A stretch of DNA of 49,947 nt from positions 1 to 49,947 of the forward strand of contig SVTP01000016.1 of assembly GCA_015063725.1 (NCBI GenBank), given 5' to 3'. A program made the position numbers and the translations under genes. Source of the DNA: Oscillospiraceae bacterium. Its GTDB lineage: Bacteria > Bacillota > Clostridia > Oscillospirales > CAG-272. The notes below the pieces were generated by a model. That model made no database searches, was not told where the DNA came from, and was given only the letters and a program-made list of their open reading frames with translations. Positions 27,868 through 35,979 of the stretch are shown here, in pieces (the first letter of the stretch is position 1; every line of letters starts with the position of its first letter).

Positions 27868-29574
27868 TTAACCAAGCTCGGGATTGAGCAAAGCATCAAT
27901 GGTCTCGAACATGGATTCTTCGATGTGAAAGATGCTGGAAGTGATATCTGTATATTCAGACGATTCTCTGTTGGGAATCTGATACAGCTTTTCTTCAAGA
28001 TTGCCCCAAGAAGGATACAGAAGAGCCAAATCGTAAACCAACGAGGTTCTGATGATATCCATAACAGGACGGGAACCGTTGTCAGCAGCAGCTTGGAGGT
28101 AAACGGTTCTGTCATAGTATGCGTGCATGGTAGAATCCGGCAGGCTGGAGTAAACGGTCAAAGCCTGCATCAAGCGCTCGGAATACTCAGCATTTTCACC
28201 TGCAATATTGGGAATAGCCCAAAGGTGTGCCCAGTTGTAGAAGTAAACAACGCTACGGTAATCCATTCCCTCTTCGTAAACGGGAATCGGGAGAATACCG
28301 TATTCGAACTCTGCTCTGGGGTAGATCTCACTTCTTACGTTGAAGAGCGAGCAGTCTGCAAAGAGAACGTCACCGGTGAGGAAGTTTTTGTTGAGGATGT
28401 TAGAGGATTCGTGAGGGATCCAAGGAGTATTGACCTTACGGTTGAACTTATCAAAGATGTAGTCGTAAAGAGTCTGTCCCAAGTTTTCCTGAATAACAAA
28501 TTCAGGCAGACCTTCGTCGTTCTTTTGGGTAATACGTCCACCGGAACCGTAGAAATACCACAGTGCGGAATAGAGATACTGGTGATAGCCAACAACATCG
28601 CCACCAACATACTTATTGGTAACCTCTTTTCCATCTACAACGCCATCAGGCAGAACGTGAAGTTCGCCACCATCCTGACCGGCATCAACGTTTGCAAGCT
28701 CTGCAATCGTCAAAAGAGTATTCATCGTCCACTTTTTAGCGGTAACGATATTGTAGATGTTGCTGTAAGAAATATCGCCCTCAAATACCTCGACGATTTC
28801 TTCTGCGAGGTCATTGTAGAATTCCATATTGACAATGGAAAGACCTGCAACGTCCATGGTGGAGATGTTCATATCACCGCTGGTGAAATACAGCTTATCG
28901 CCAACACGAAGCTCGTTGATTGCATTCTGGTCAAACGACTCATGGCTCAAATCCAGGTTTTCCATATCGTAAAGATTGCGCAGCAGGTTTTGAGTTGCCG
29001 CCTGTGCTGCAGGCTTTGCGGTAATGATGGTCAGGTCGTAGCCTTCACCGTTGATAAAGGCGGAGAGCAGATGCTCGATTTGGCTACCATCGGAGGAAAC
29101 CTGTCTGATCTTGCAGTTGTAATCTGCTTCGATCTGTTTGTTTCTTTGGTAAACAGCGAAGGAAATAACATCGTTTTCACTGTTTGCTTCATCAACCCAG
29201 AAGTCAACGCAACGGTAGTCGTTATTACCGTTTGCAATTTGTGCAGCATGCGCAGTAGGGCTGGTGCCTGCTTGGTCGCGAACATATGCACGGTAAACAT
29301 ATCCGTCCATATCAACAACCTCAGGCAAAATAATGTTTTCTTCCGGTGGTGTAGTGGTGGTATCACCGTTACCTTCGTTTCCTTCGTTACCGCCGTTGCC
29401 ACTGTTGCCATTGTTGCCACTGTTGTCATTGGAAGGATTGTTTTGTTGACCATTATTGTCAGTTGGTGCAGGAGTTTTGTGTCCCCCGCCCTTGTTGTTG
29501 TTACAAGCTGCAATGCAAGGAATGATCATGCACAGAGCCAACAACAAAATGAGGATTCTCGTAATACGTTTCAT
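27868..29574 (-). CDS. Extracellular solute-binding lipoprotein, copy 1 (last gene of the unit)
   Basis: A 568-residue lipoprotein: signal peptide with lipobox IAAC and lipidated Cys24, then a disordered Gly/Asn/Pro/Thr linker to about residue 80, then a large two-lobed family-1-type solute-binding fold. It shares with its two neighbours a run of matching blocks, such as the D(M/L)NISTMD(V/T) region, a KWT(M/I) segment, YFYGSGGR and VVYFYNW-AHLWAIPN. Ligand unknown; long family-1 binding proteins of this kind in Clostridia usually bind oligosaccharides or other sugars. It lies 23 bp after copy 2. No ABC permease or ATPase gene is in the window. Confidence 0.8.
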   Translation of the reverse strand: MKRITRILILLLALCMIIPCIAACNNNKGGGHKTPAPTDNNGQQNNPSNDNSGNNGNSGNGGNEGNEGNGDTTTTPPEENIILPEVVDMDGYVYRAYVRDQAGTSPTAHAAQIANGNNDYRCVDFWVDEANSENDVISFAVYQRNKQIEADYNCKIRQVSSDGSQIEHLLSAFINGEGYDLTIITAKPAAQAATQNLLRNLYDMENLDLSHESFDQNAINELRVGDKLYFTSGDMNISTMDVAGLSIVNMEFYNDLAEEIVEVFEGDISYSNIYNIVTAKKWTMNTLLTIAELANVDAGQDGGELHVLPDGVVDGKEVTNKYVGGDVVGYHQYLYSALWYFYGSGGRITQKNDEGLPEFVIQENLGQTLYDYIFDKFNRKVNTPWIPHESSNILNKNFLTGDVLFADCSLFNVRSEIYPRAEFEYGILPIPVYEEGMDYRSVVYFYNWAHLWAIPNIAGENAEYSERLMQALTVYSSLPDSTMHAYYDRTVYLQAAADNGSRPVMDIIRTSLVYDLALLYPSWGNLEEKLYQIPNRESSEYTDITSSIFHIEESMFETIDALLNPELG

Positions 29575-29597
29575 AAATTCTCCTTTTGTTATTTATT

Positions 29598-31271
29598 TTA
29601 GGATACAAAAGTGGGATTCTTGAGTTTTTCTACCGTTTCTTGCAGGTTGCGGTTGATTTCACTTTGAGAGGATACGTTACCAGCGTAGACACCGGCAGAG
29701 CTGATTGTCAGCTCACCGAGGGTAACAGTACCCATCTTGTACCAGTCATAAAGCAGTGCGATATCATAAACCATCGAATCTTTAATGGTATTCATAGCCT
29801 TACGGGAACCTTCATCGGATGCGGTGTTGAGGTACAAGGTTCTCTCATAGTATGCATACATGGTGGAATCCTGGAGGTCAACGTTGGAGTACGCTGCAAA
29901 GATGTTCATCATCTGCTGTGCTATTTCAGAGTTGTTTACCTTATTGGGAATAGCCCACAGATGGTTGCAGTTGGTAAAATAAACTACGCTATGGTAATCT
30001 GCTCCCTCCTCGTAAGTGGGGTTCGGCAGAATACCGTATTGGAAGGGACTTGCGTTGTAAAGCTGTGTTCTGATATCGAACAATGTCATTTCGGTGAAAA
30101 GGCAACGACCGGAAGAGAAAATATCCCATCTGGGGCCGGAATAGCCGTGAGGCAACCAAGCCGCGTTGTCACCGGTTCTTGTGTTGAACTTAGAGAAAAG
30201 GTAGTCAAACAAATCGTTATGCTTTTCAATAACGAGCTGCGGATTGCCTTCATCATCGATCTCGGTCAGGCGTCCGCCCGAGCCATAGAAGTAGTAAACA
30301 CCCATGCCGGTGTAGGCAAAGTAGCCCAGAACGTCACCGTCTTGAGAACCAAGTGCAAAGCCGTCGGAATCGTTAACGTCGACATTGATCGTATTTGCCA
30401 TTGTGAGCATCGTATCGATCGTCCACTTTTTGCTCAAGACAAGATTGTAGATATCAGCATACATGGGATCGTTGCCAAACAGTTCTACAAAGGTCTCAAT
30501 GTAGTTGTTATACATTTCGAGGTTAACAACGGTAGGTCCGCAAACCTCCATTGTAGAAACGTTCATATCACCGCTGAGGTAATAGAGGCAATCGCCAAGA
30601 GCCAACTCCTTGAGGGATTTTTTATCGTAAGAGGGATGCGAAAAATCAAGGCTCGACATCATGTTGAGGTTACTCAACAGATTTTGCGTTGCTGCATTTG
30701 CAGCTGAGCGTGCCATAATAACGGTCAGGTCAACGCCATCATCATTCATATAGTACAGTTTGAGCTGAGAGGTCATGTCGCCCTTTTGCTCAAGCTGCTT
30801 GATGCGACAGTTGTAGGTCTCTTCGATTTGAGAGTTTCTCAAATAAACTGCGTAAGTAATTGCGTCATTGTTGCTTGTTGCCTCGTCTACCCAAAAGTCA
30901 ATGCAAGCATATCCATTGTTACCAATGACAAGCTGCAGATCTTCGGGGGCGGTATGGTCACCGGTACGGACAAGCGCTTCGTATACATAAGGATCACCGT
31001 CTTTACCGAAATCGGCCGGGGGCGGCAGAGGGATATCGGGGGTTTCCTCTCCTCCGGCGTCAGGTGTTGTAACATCACCATCGCCATCGTTGCCGCTATT
31101 ACCACTGTTGCCACCGTTTCCACCGTTGCCACCGTTGCCACCGTTTTCGGTGCTTTCGGGATCGGTGGGAACAGGCTTGTAGTTGTCTTTTTTATTATCA
31201 CAAGCAAGCATGCAGGTAAGCAAACAAACAAGCGCCAAAACCAACGCGATAACTCGTGCTATTTGCTTCAT
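29598..31271 (-). CDS. Extracellular solute-binding lipoprotein, copy 2
   Basis: A 557-residue paralogue of the flanking genes. The signal peptide ends in the lipobox MLAC (Cys24), followed by a Gly/Asn repeat linker encoded by imperfect 9-bp repeats (about 31085-31145) and the binding domain with SGDMNVSTMEV, KKWTIDTML, YYFYGSGGRLTE and VVYFTNCNHLWAIPN. AAGGAG precedes the ATG. It is separated from copy 3 by 139 bp containing a strong RNA stem, and from copy 1 by only 23 bp. The ligand is unknown, and sequence divergence from the neighbours suggests different specificity (inference). Confidence 0.8.
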   Translation of the reverse strand: MKQIARVIALVLALVCLLTCMLACDNKKDNYKPVPTDPESTENGGNGGNGGNGGNSGNSGNDGDGDVTTPDAGGEETPDIPLPPPADFGKDGDPYVYEALVRTGDHTAPEDLQLVIGNNGYACIDFWVDEATSNNDAITYAVYLRNSQIEETYNCRIKQLEQKGDMTSQLKLYYMNDDGVDLTVIMARSAANAATQNLLSNLNMMSSLDFSHPSYDKKSLKELALGDCLYYLSGDMNVSTMEVCGPTVVNLEMYNNYIETFVELFGNDPMYADIYNLVLSKKWTIDTMLTMANTINVDVNDSDGFALGSQDGDVLGYFAYTGMGVYYFYGSGGRLTEIDDEGNPQLVIEKHNDLFDYLFSKFNTRTGDNAAWLPHGYSGPRWDIFSSGRCLFTEMTLFDIRTQLYNASPFQYGILPNPTYEEGADYHSVVYFTNCNHLWAIPNKVNNSEIAQQMMNIFAAYSNVDLQDSTMYAYYERTLYLNTASDEGSRKAMNTIKDSMVYDIALLYDWYKMGTVTLGELTISSAGVYAGNVSSQSEINRNLQETVEKLKNPTFVS

Positions 31272-31357
31272 ATTTTATTCTCCTTAAAAATTCTGTGATA
31301 TAACTCTAAAAGAAAGATTATAAAATCGCCCTGCGATAAGCAGATATAAATTGGATA

Positions 31358-31389
31358 GTTACCGACGCACGCGAACGTGCGCCGGTAAC
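31358..31389 (-). promoter_or_regulatory. Intercistronic 14-bp RNA stem with UUCG loop
   Basis: On the minus-strand transcript the arms 31376-31389 and 31358-31371 pair over 14 bp (one G-U) around a UUCG loop. On the plus strand the same site has an A-C mismatch, so it is designed for the minus transcript. No T-run follows, so it is more likely an mRNA end stabiliser or partial terminator between copy 3 and copy 2. Confidence 0.6.
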
Positions 31390-31410
31390 ATCATCATTCG
31401 TATAGGAAAA

Positions 31411-33060
31411 TTACTCTTCGGTAAAGTCGGGATTCTTGAATTGTTCGATGGTCTCCTCAAGCTTGGGTTGAGCATTGGTAGGAATCAAGGCAGAAAGAGT
31501 ACCGTGGTTGTTGGTGCTTCTCTTATGCCACAGCTCGGAGAGCTCACTTGCCCATCCACCCCAGTCGTAAAGCAGAGCGATGTCATAAACGGTAGAGCTT
31601 CTAATAATATCCATTACACGACGTGCATCGGGATCGGGAGCTACGGAGAAGTACAGAGTTCTGGTGTAGTAGCCATCCATGGTGGAGTCTTTTCTTCTAA
31701 CGTTAGAATAAGCAACCATGGCATCCATCATAATTTGTGCCTTATCAAGATCCTCGCACAGATTGGGGATTGCCCAAAGGTGAACAACATTGTAGAAGTA
31801 TACTACAGCGTTGTAGGGATCGCCCTCTTCGTATACAGGGTTGGGCAACAGACCATATCTAAAGCCACCGTTGAGGTAAAGATCCGTACGAACATCCCAC
31901 AGAGTCATATCAGTGAAAAGTGTGTTTGCATTGACCATGAAATTGGTCTTTCTTACGGGAGAATAACCGTTAGGATACTTGACGTTGCGAGCTACAGGAT
32001 GAAGATTGTCGAAAAGATAGTCAAACAGAGTTTGGTTTTGAGAATTGCCGATAACGAATTCAGGGACGCCGTCATCAGTCATCTCTGTGATACGTCCGCC
32101 TGCACCGTAGAAGTAATAAACGGCAGATTCGTTATATTGGAAGTAACCAACACTATCCTGATCGGAAGCACCGAGGTCGCCGTCGGAGGGATCCGCATCA
32201 ACAGAAGTCAGTTCTGCGATCTCAAGCATGTTACCAATGGTCCACTTGCCGGATGTAACCAGATTGTAGATGTTAGCGTAAAGCGTGTCACCGCCAAAAT
32301 GATTGACAATACCCTCTGCAAACTTTTCGTAGAGTTCCATGTTAACAACGGTGGGAGCCAAGGTATCCATGGTAGAAATGTTCATATCACCGCTGAGGTA
32401 ATAGAGCTTATCTGCGATAGAAAGCTCTCTGATGGAGTTTTGGTCATACGCCTCGTGGGTAAGGTCGAGGGACAGATCATTGAGCTCGGTGAGCAGGTTT
32501 TTAACAGCTGCATTTGCCGCAGACTTTGCCAGCATGATGGTCAATTCAAAAGTGGAACCATTCTGATAAAATCTTGCAAGCTCCTGTGCCATATTAATGG
32601 TTTGGTTTTCTTGACGGATCTTAATGTTGTAATCCGTTTCAAGCTCTTTGTTACGGTAGTAGACCGCGTATGCAAGAGCATCCTCGGGCTCGCCCTGGTT
32701 CGGATCGATCCAGAAATCTTCGCAATAGAATTGGGGATTACCGTCTTCAACAGGAGTACCTGTTACAACGTTGGAACGAACGTATGCACGATAAATGTAG
32801 CCACCCAAGTCTACTTTTTCGGGCATAACGGGGGGTTCTTCTTCCGGAGGGGTGGTAGTGGTATCACCACCGCCATTATCGGTGCCGTCATTGCCGCCGG
32901 TGCCGTCATTGCCGCCGGAAGGGTTGTTTTGTTGCTGGTTGCTGTCGGTGGGTGCGGGAGTTTTGTGACCGCCGCCCTTGTTGTTGTTACAAGCTGCAAA
33001 GCAAGAAACCAACATGACGATAGCGAGCAGCAATGTTACAATTTTGACTGCTTTTTTCAT
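31411..33060 (-). CDS. Extracellular solute-binding lipoprotein, copy 3 (first of the three)
   Basis: A 549-residue lipoprotein. The ATG at 33060 has AAGGAG eight bases upstream and is chosen over one seven codons earlier. Lipobox FAAC gives Cys24; the next residues NNNKGGGHKTPAPTD are identical to those of copy 1, showing common origin. A Gly/Asn/Thr/Pro linker leads to the binding domain with SGDMNISTMDT, YYFYGAGGRITEM and VVYFYNVVHLWAIPN. It lies 85 bp behind the oxidoreductase gene, with a small hairpin and a TATAAT in the gap, so it may be read both from the operon promoter and separately. Confidence 0.8.
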   Translation of the reverse strand: MKKAVKIVTLLLAIVMLVSCFAACNNNKGGGHKTPAPTDSNQQQNNPSGGNDGTGGNDGTDNGGGDTTTTPPEEEPPVMPEKVDLGGYIYRAYVRSNVVTGTPVEDGNPQFYCEDFWIDPNQGEPEDALAYAVYYRNKELETDYNIKIRQENQTINMAQELARFYQNGSTFELTIMLAKSAANAAVKNLLTELNDLSLDLTHEAYDQNSIRELSIADKLYYLSGDMNISTMDTLAPTVVNMELYEKFAEGIVNHFGGDTLYANIYNLVTSGKWTIGNMLEIAELTSVDADPSDGDLGASDQDSVGYFQYNESAVYYFYGAGGRITEMTDDGVPEFVIGNSQNQTLFDYLFDNLHPVARNVKYPNGYSPVRKTNFMVNANTLFTDMTLWDVRTDLYLNGGFRYGLLPNPVYEEGDPYNAVVYFYNVVHLWAIPNLCEDLDKAQIMMDAMVAYSNVRRKDSTMDGYYTRTLYFSVAPDPDARRVMDIIRSSTVYDIALLYDWGGWASELSELWHKRSTNNHGTLSALIPTNAQPKLEETIEQFKNPDFTEE

Positions 33061-33145
33061 AAATCTTTCTCCTTGATTCATTTTTTATATAGCTTCGGGT
33101 TCTGCCCGAAAATTATATACTGTGTTGTGTTCCCTTTTGGGATGA

Positions 33146-34198
33146 TTAAAAGTTGATTTCGCGCTTTTCTTCTGCCGACTGATAGATGGCATCAAGCAGC
33201 TTCGCGCTCTCGAGGACGTTGCTGATGTGGCTGCGGTTGCGTCTGCCTGTCTCACAAGCATCCAGGAAGTCAGAATCTTCTCTGTAGTACATATCAGGAA
33301 TGTCAAATTCGGGACGTTCTTCGGTCAGGTCATCCTTAAAGAAGGTGAAATGTCCGCAGTAGTCAAGTCTGACGCCGCCCTTGTCACCGAGGAAGTCAAT
33401 GTAGGTATCCTTTTTGGCAATGTTTTGTGCCCATGCGCCATTGAAGGAGATGGACGCCTTGTCGGTACGGATGAAACCGGTAACAAAGTCGTCAACGTCG
33501 TTCACACCGGTTTCCAGGTTCTTGGTCTCCTCTGCCCACATACCGGTGTACTTATACGCCTTCATATCCTTTGCCATTTCAGAGTAGGTGTTGGCGCTAA
33601 CGGTTTTGAGCTCAGCACCGCCGAGGATGTAGAGGATGAGGTCGAGGTAGTGAACACCCCAGTCGATGAGAACACCGCCGCCCGACTCTGCCTTGTTGGT
33701 AAAGGAACCGCCAAGACCGGGGATGCTACGGTGTGCACGGAAGGAGCAGTAAACGTGATAGATGTTACCAAGCTCGCCGCGCTTGTTCATTTCCGCGATG
33801 CGGCAAACCGACTCCTGGAAGCGGTTGCACACACCGATGTTGAGCAATTTGCCCTGCTTTTCAGCTTCGTCTGCCATCTCTTTGGAGAGTGCATAGTTGA
33901 CGGTGATGGGCTTTTCACACATAACGTTCTTGCCTGCCTTGAGCGCATCCATTGTGATAACGTAGTGCGCATAATTGGGAGTCAGAACGAATACGGTTTG
34001 CACCTCAGGGTCACCCAACGCAACTTTGTAATCGGTGATGGCTTGCTCTGCACCGTACTTTTCAACTACGGCGTTTGCCTTTTCGATAATCAGGTCACAC
34101 GCATATTTTATGCGTACATCTTCCATTTTGGAAAGAGCCGGCAGGTGTGCAAAATTTGCAATTCTACCGCAACCGATAATGGCAATTGTTTTTTGCAT
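33146..34198 (-). CDS. Gfo/Idh/MocA-family oxidoreductase
   Basis: An NAD(P)-dependent dehydrogenase acting on a sugar, sugar acid or inositol-like compound. The N-terminal Rossmann fold begins IAIIGCGRIANFAHLPAL; the catalytic lysine is in CEKPITVNYA, and the C-terminal domain has GGVLIDWGVHYLDLILYILGG with the expected Asp and His. The 350 residues are normal. GGAG precedes the ATG, and the gene starts 4 bp after the stop of the upstream isomerase gene, so the two act together. The exact substrate cannot be read from sequence. Confidence 0.9.
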   Translation of the reverse strand: MQKTIAIIGCGRIANFAHLPALSKMEDVRIKYACDLIIEKANAVVEKYGAEQAITDYKVALGDPEVQTVFVLTPNYAHYVITMDALKAGKNVMCEKPITVNYALSKEMADEAEKQGKLLNIGVCNRFQESVCRIAEMNKRGELGNIYHVYCSFRAHRSIPGLGGSFTNKAESGGGVLIDWGVHYLDLILYILGGAELKTVSANTYSEMAKDMKAYKYTGMWAEETKNLETGVNDVDDFVTGFIRTDKASISFNGAWAQNIAKKDTYIDFLGDKGGVRLDYCGHFTFFKDDLTEERPEFDIPDMYYREDSDFLDACETGRRNRSHISNVLESAKLLDAIYQSAEEKREINF

Positions 34199-34202
34199 GG
34201 TC

Positions 34203-35057
34203 TTAGTTCTCCTTTATTATCTTTCTCAAATAATTTGCTGCAAGGGTAATATCGTCGGCAGGGGTTGCGCCGGCCTCTCGCTCAATGGTAAGGAAGCCGC
34301 GATAGCCAATATCCTCAAGGGCCTTGAGGTAAGCCTTGAAATCAACGCTTCCCTCTCCGAGAGGCGTTTCTCGGAAAGCGGTGATGCCTGCCATATCCTC
34401 AGGCATGGGAATGACCTGATAGATATATTCCGGGTTGGTACGTTTGAGCATGACGCCGTCCTTTGCGTGGGTGTGGACGATGTACTTCTTCAAACGGTGA
34501 ACGGCGGCTGCGGGATCGTCCCCCGTTACCATAACGAGGTTTGCAGGATCCAAGTTGACACCAACACCGCAGGAGCCGAGCGAGTCGAGGAAATCGCCAA
34601 GAACCGCAGAGGTCTCGGGACCGGTTTCAACCGCAAAGTGTGCGTTTACACTGTCGGCGTACTGTGCGAGCTCGTAGCAAGCCTCTTGCATAATTTTGTA
34701 GCGTTCGCAGGTCTTATCCTCAGGGACAACACCGATGTGGGTGGTGACAATGTTCGTTTCCATATCCAAGGCAAGATCAACAACTCTTTTGGAACGTTCT
34801 ACGTAGATCTTGTTGGATTCGGCATTCATAAAACCGTGGCCGAAATCGCCGCAAATTGCAGAAAACTTGACGCCATTATCCTTTGCGAACTGCAAAAGCT
34901 CACGACGGCGCTCTGCCGTAAAATTCTCGGGGGTAAAGTCACCTCTGGTCCCATACATTTGGATACCGTCAAGGCCAAGCTTGCTCGCCTCTTTGATAGC
35001 CTCGTGAATTTCTTTGCGGAAAGACTCAACAACAACGCCGATTGGAAAGTGATACAT
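34203..35057 (-). CDS. Sugar phosphate isomerase/epimerase (xylose-isomerase-like TIM barrel, AP endonuclease 2 family)
   Basis: A 284-residue TIM barrel of the AP_endonuc_2 fold, a metal-dependent epimerase/isomerase group acting on keto- and aldo-sugars or inositol intermediates. Metal-site elements visible are FAVETGPE (Glu), GVNLDPANL (Asp), VHTHAKDG (His-x-His) and the late GFLTIERE (Glu). AGGAGG precedes the ATG. It is the first gene of the minus-strand unit that continues with an oxidoreductase and three binding lipoproteins, so uptake of a sugar-like compound followed by oxidation and epimerisation is the likely theme (inference). Confidence 0.85.
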   Translation of the reverse strand: MYHFPIGVVVESFRKEIHEAIKEASKLGLDGIQMYGTRGDFTPENFTAERRRELLQFAKDNGVKFSAICGDFGHGFMNAESNKIYVERSKRVVDLALDMETNIVTTHIGVVPEDKTCERYKIMQEACYELAQYADSVNAHFAVETGPETSAVLGDFLDSLGSCGVGVNLDPANLVMVTGDDPAAAVHRLKKYIVHTHAKDGVMLKRTNPEYIYQVIPMPEDMAGITAFRETPLGEGSVDFKAYLKALEDIGYRGFLTIEREAGATPADDITLAANYLRKIIKEN

Positions 35058-35072
35058 AGATCCTCCTTACTT

Positions 35073-35108
35073 GCGCGTATATGCACCTCTTTACATGCGT
35101 ACACGCGC
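35073..35108 (-). promoter_or_regulatory. Dyad in the leader of the sugar-isomerase operon
   Basis: Arms 35073-35085 and 35096-35108 are inverted repeats (GCGCGTATATGCA and TGCGTACACGCGC) around a 10-bp centre. In the minus-strand RNA 12 of 13 pairs form, counting one G-U. It lies between the promoter and the ribosome-binding site and could be a LacI/AraC-type operator or an RNA hairpin. Confidence 0.45.
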
Positions 35109-35131
35109 GCGACACATTTTATGGATAATTC

Positions 35132-35160
35132 ATTATATCACACTTCCCACATTTTGTCTA
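35132..35160 (-). promoter_or_regulatory. Promoter of the sugar-isomerase/lipoprotein operon
   Basis: On the minus strand TAGACA, 17 bp, TATAAT with an extended TGA, about 75 bp before the first ATG. The rest of the 327-bp gap (35161-35384) shows no gene; it holds A+T-rich sequence and the upstream region of the microprotein gene. Confidence 0.75.
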
Positions 35161-35384
35161 TACTTTTTTAGGATTTTTGTGCACTTTTTTCTTCTTTTAA
35201 AGCAATTTTAAGACCTTCTTCAACATTCGTTCACAAAGTGTTCTTCAAATCATGCAAAAGTCGAAAAACTCTGTCAAAAATCGGCAAGATGCGCCCGTTT
35301 TCTTGCACCTTTTTCCAAGTTCGTCATAATATGATAACAGAGGAGCCACTCACGCTCCCCTATCAATTTTGTGGAGGAACGATT

Positions 35385-35477
35385 ATGAATAACTGTTTTT
35401 GCAATCTGTTTGATAACAGCACCCTTTGGTTGATCATCATTGCCATCATCCTGCTTTCCTGCTGCTGCTGCCATTGA
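35385..35477 (+). CDS. 30-residue Cys-rich membrane microprotein
   Basis: A tiny reading frame of 30 codons with a good GGAGG seven bases before its ATG and a strong terminator 12 bp after the stop, so it forms a complete single-gene unit. The protein has a short Cys-containing head (MNNCFCNLFDN), one hydrophobic helix (TLWLIIIAIILLS) and ends CCCCH. It recalls the very small membrane or spore-coat-associated proteins of Clostridia and Bacillus (YjcZ-like), but I cannot name a family. The cysteines could be lipidated, bind metal or cross-link. The upstream promoter is not clear. Confidence 0.65.
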   Translation: MNNCFCNLFDNSTLWLIIIAIILLSCCCCH

Positions 35478-35488
35478 TGTGACAGCAT

Positions 35489-35533
35489 AAGCCGAGGGCA
35501 CCGTGCAGTTTGCACGGTGCCCTCGGCTTTTTT
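35489..35533 (+). terminator. Strong terminator of the microprotein gene
   Basis: A 17-bp perfect stem (35491-35507 with 35511-35527), 3-nt loop, then TTTTTTC. It is one of the strongest hairpins in the window, unusual for a 30-codon gene. Confidence 0.93.
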
Positions 35534-35587
35534 CATATTCTGTTTTTGAGTAGCATAAAATGGTATTGCTTGGAAGGTTGTCGCTTG

Positions 35588-35833
35588 TTAATTGATTCCC
35601 TTCAATGCCGCAAGGCAATCGGCGCAGATGCGCTTGTTTTTGTAAAGGGTGATGCCGTCAACGTTGGTACAAAATACGCAGGAAGGTTCATATTTTTGCA
35701 GAATGATGCGTCCCTCGTCGGTAAAGATCTCCAATGCGTCGCGTACGTTGATGTCCATGCTTTGACGAATTTCAGCAGGCAGAACAATTCTACCAAGCTC
35801 GTCTACTTTTCTTACCATTCCAGTCGATTTCAT
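35588..35833 (-). CDS. AbrB/SpoVT-family transition-state regulator with zinc-ribbon tail
   Basis: An 81-residue DNA-binding protein: the swapped-hairpin AbrB domain (residues 1-48: STGMVRKVDELGRIVLPAEIR) plus a C-terminal segment with two CxxC pairs (C52/C55 and C70/C73), likely a zinc ribbon. This version is common in Clostridia. In Bacillus, AbrB represses post-exponential and sporulation genes. The start at 35833 has GAGG nine bases upstream; the frame extends 34 codons further but runs into the promoter. It is divergent from spmA with 146 bp between them. Confidence 0.93.
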   Translation of the reverse strand: MKSTGMVRKVDELGRIVLPAEIRQSMDINVRDALEIFTDEGRIILQKYEPSCVFCTNVDGITLYKNKRICADCLAALKGIN

Positions 35834-35906
35834 AAGGTGATCCTCTTTTCGTGGCATTTTGATTTGGCTCGAGACTTTATGACAGAACTCGACTTTTGCC
35901 AAGACC

Positions 35907-35935
35907 ATTATATACCATTTTTCGCTTTTTGTCAA
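35907..35935 (-). promoter_or_regulatory. Consensus promoter of the abrB-like gene
   Basis: On the minus strand a perfect TTGACA, 17 bp, perfect TATAAT. AAAGTCGA immediately downstream (complement of 35888-35898) partly resembles a Spo0A box, but I do not claim one. Confidence 0.85.
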
Positions 35936-35979
35936 CCCCCTTTTTGTTTTTGCAGATTTTGGAAGGATTTGGAGGCTGT

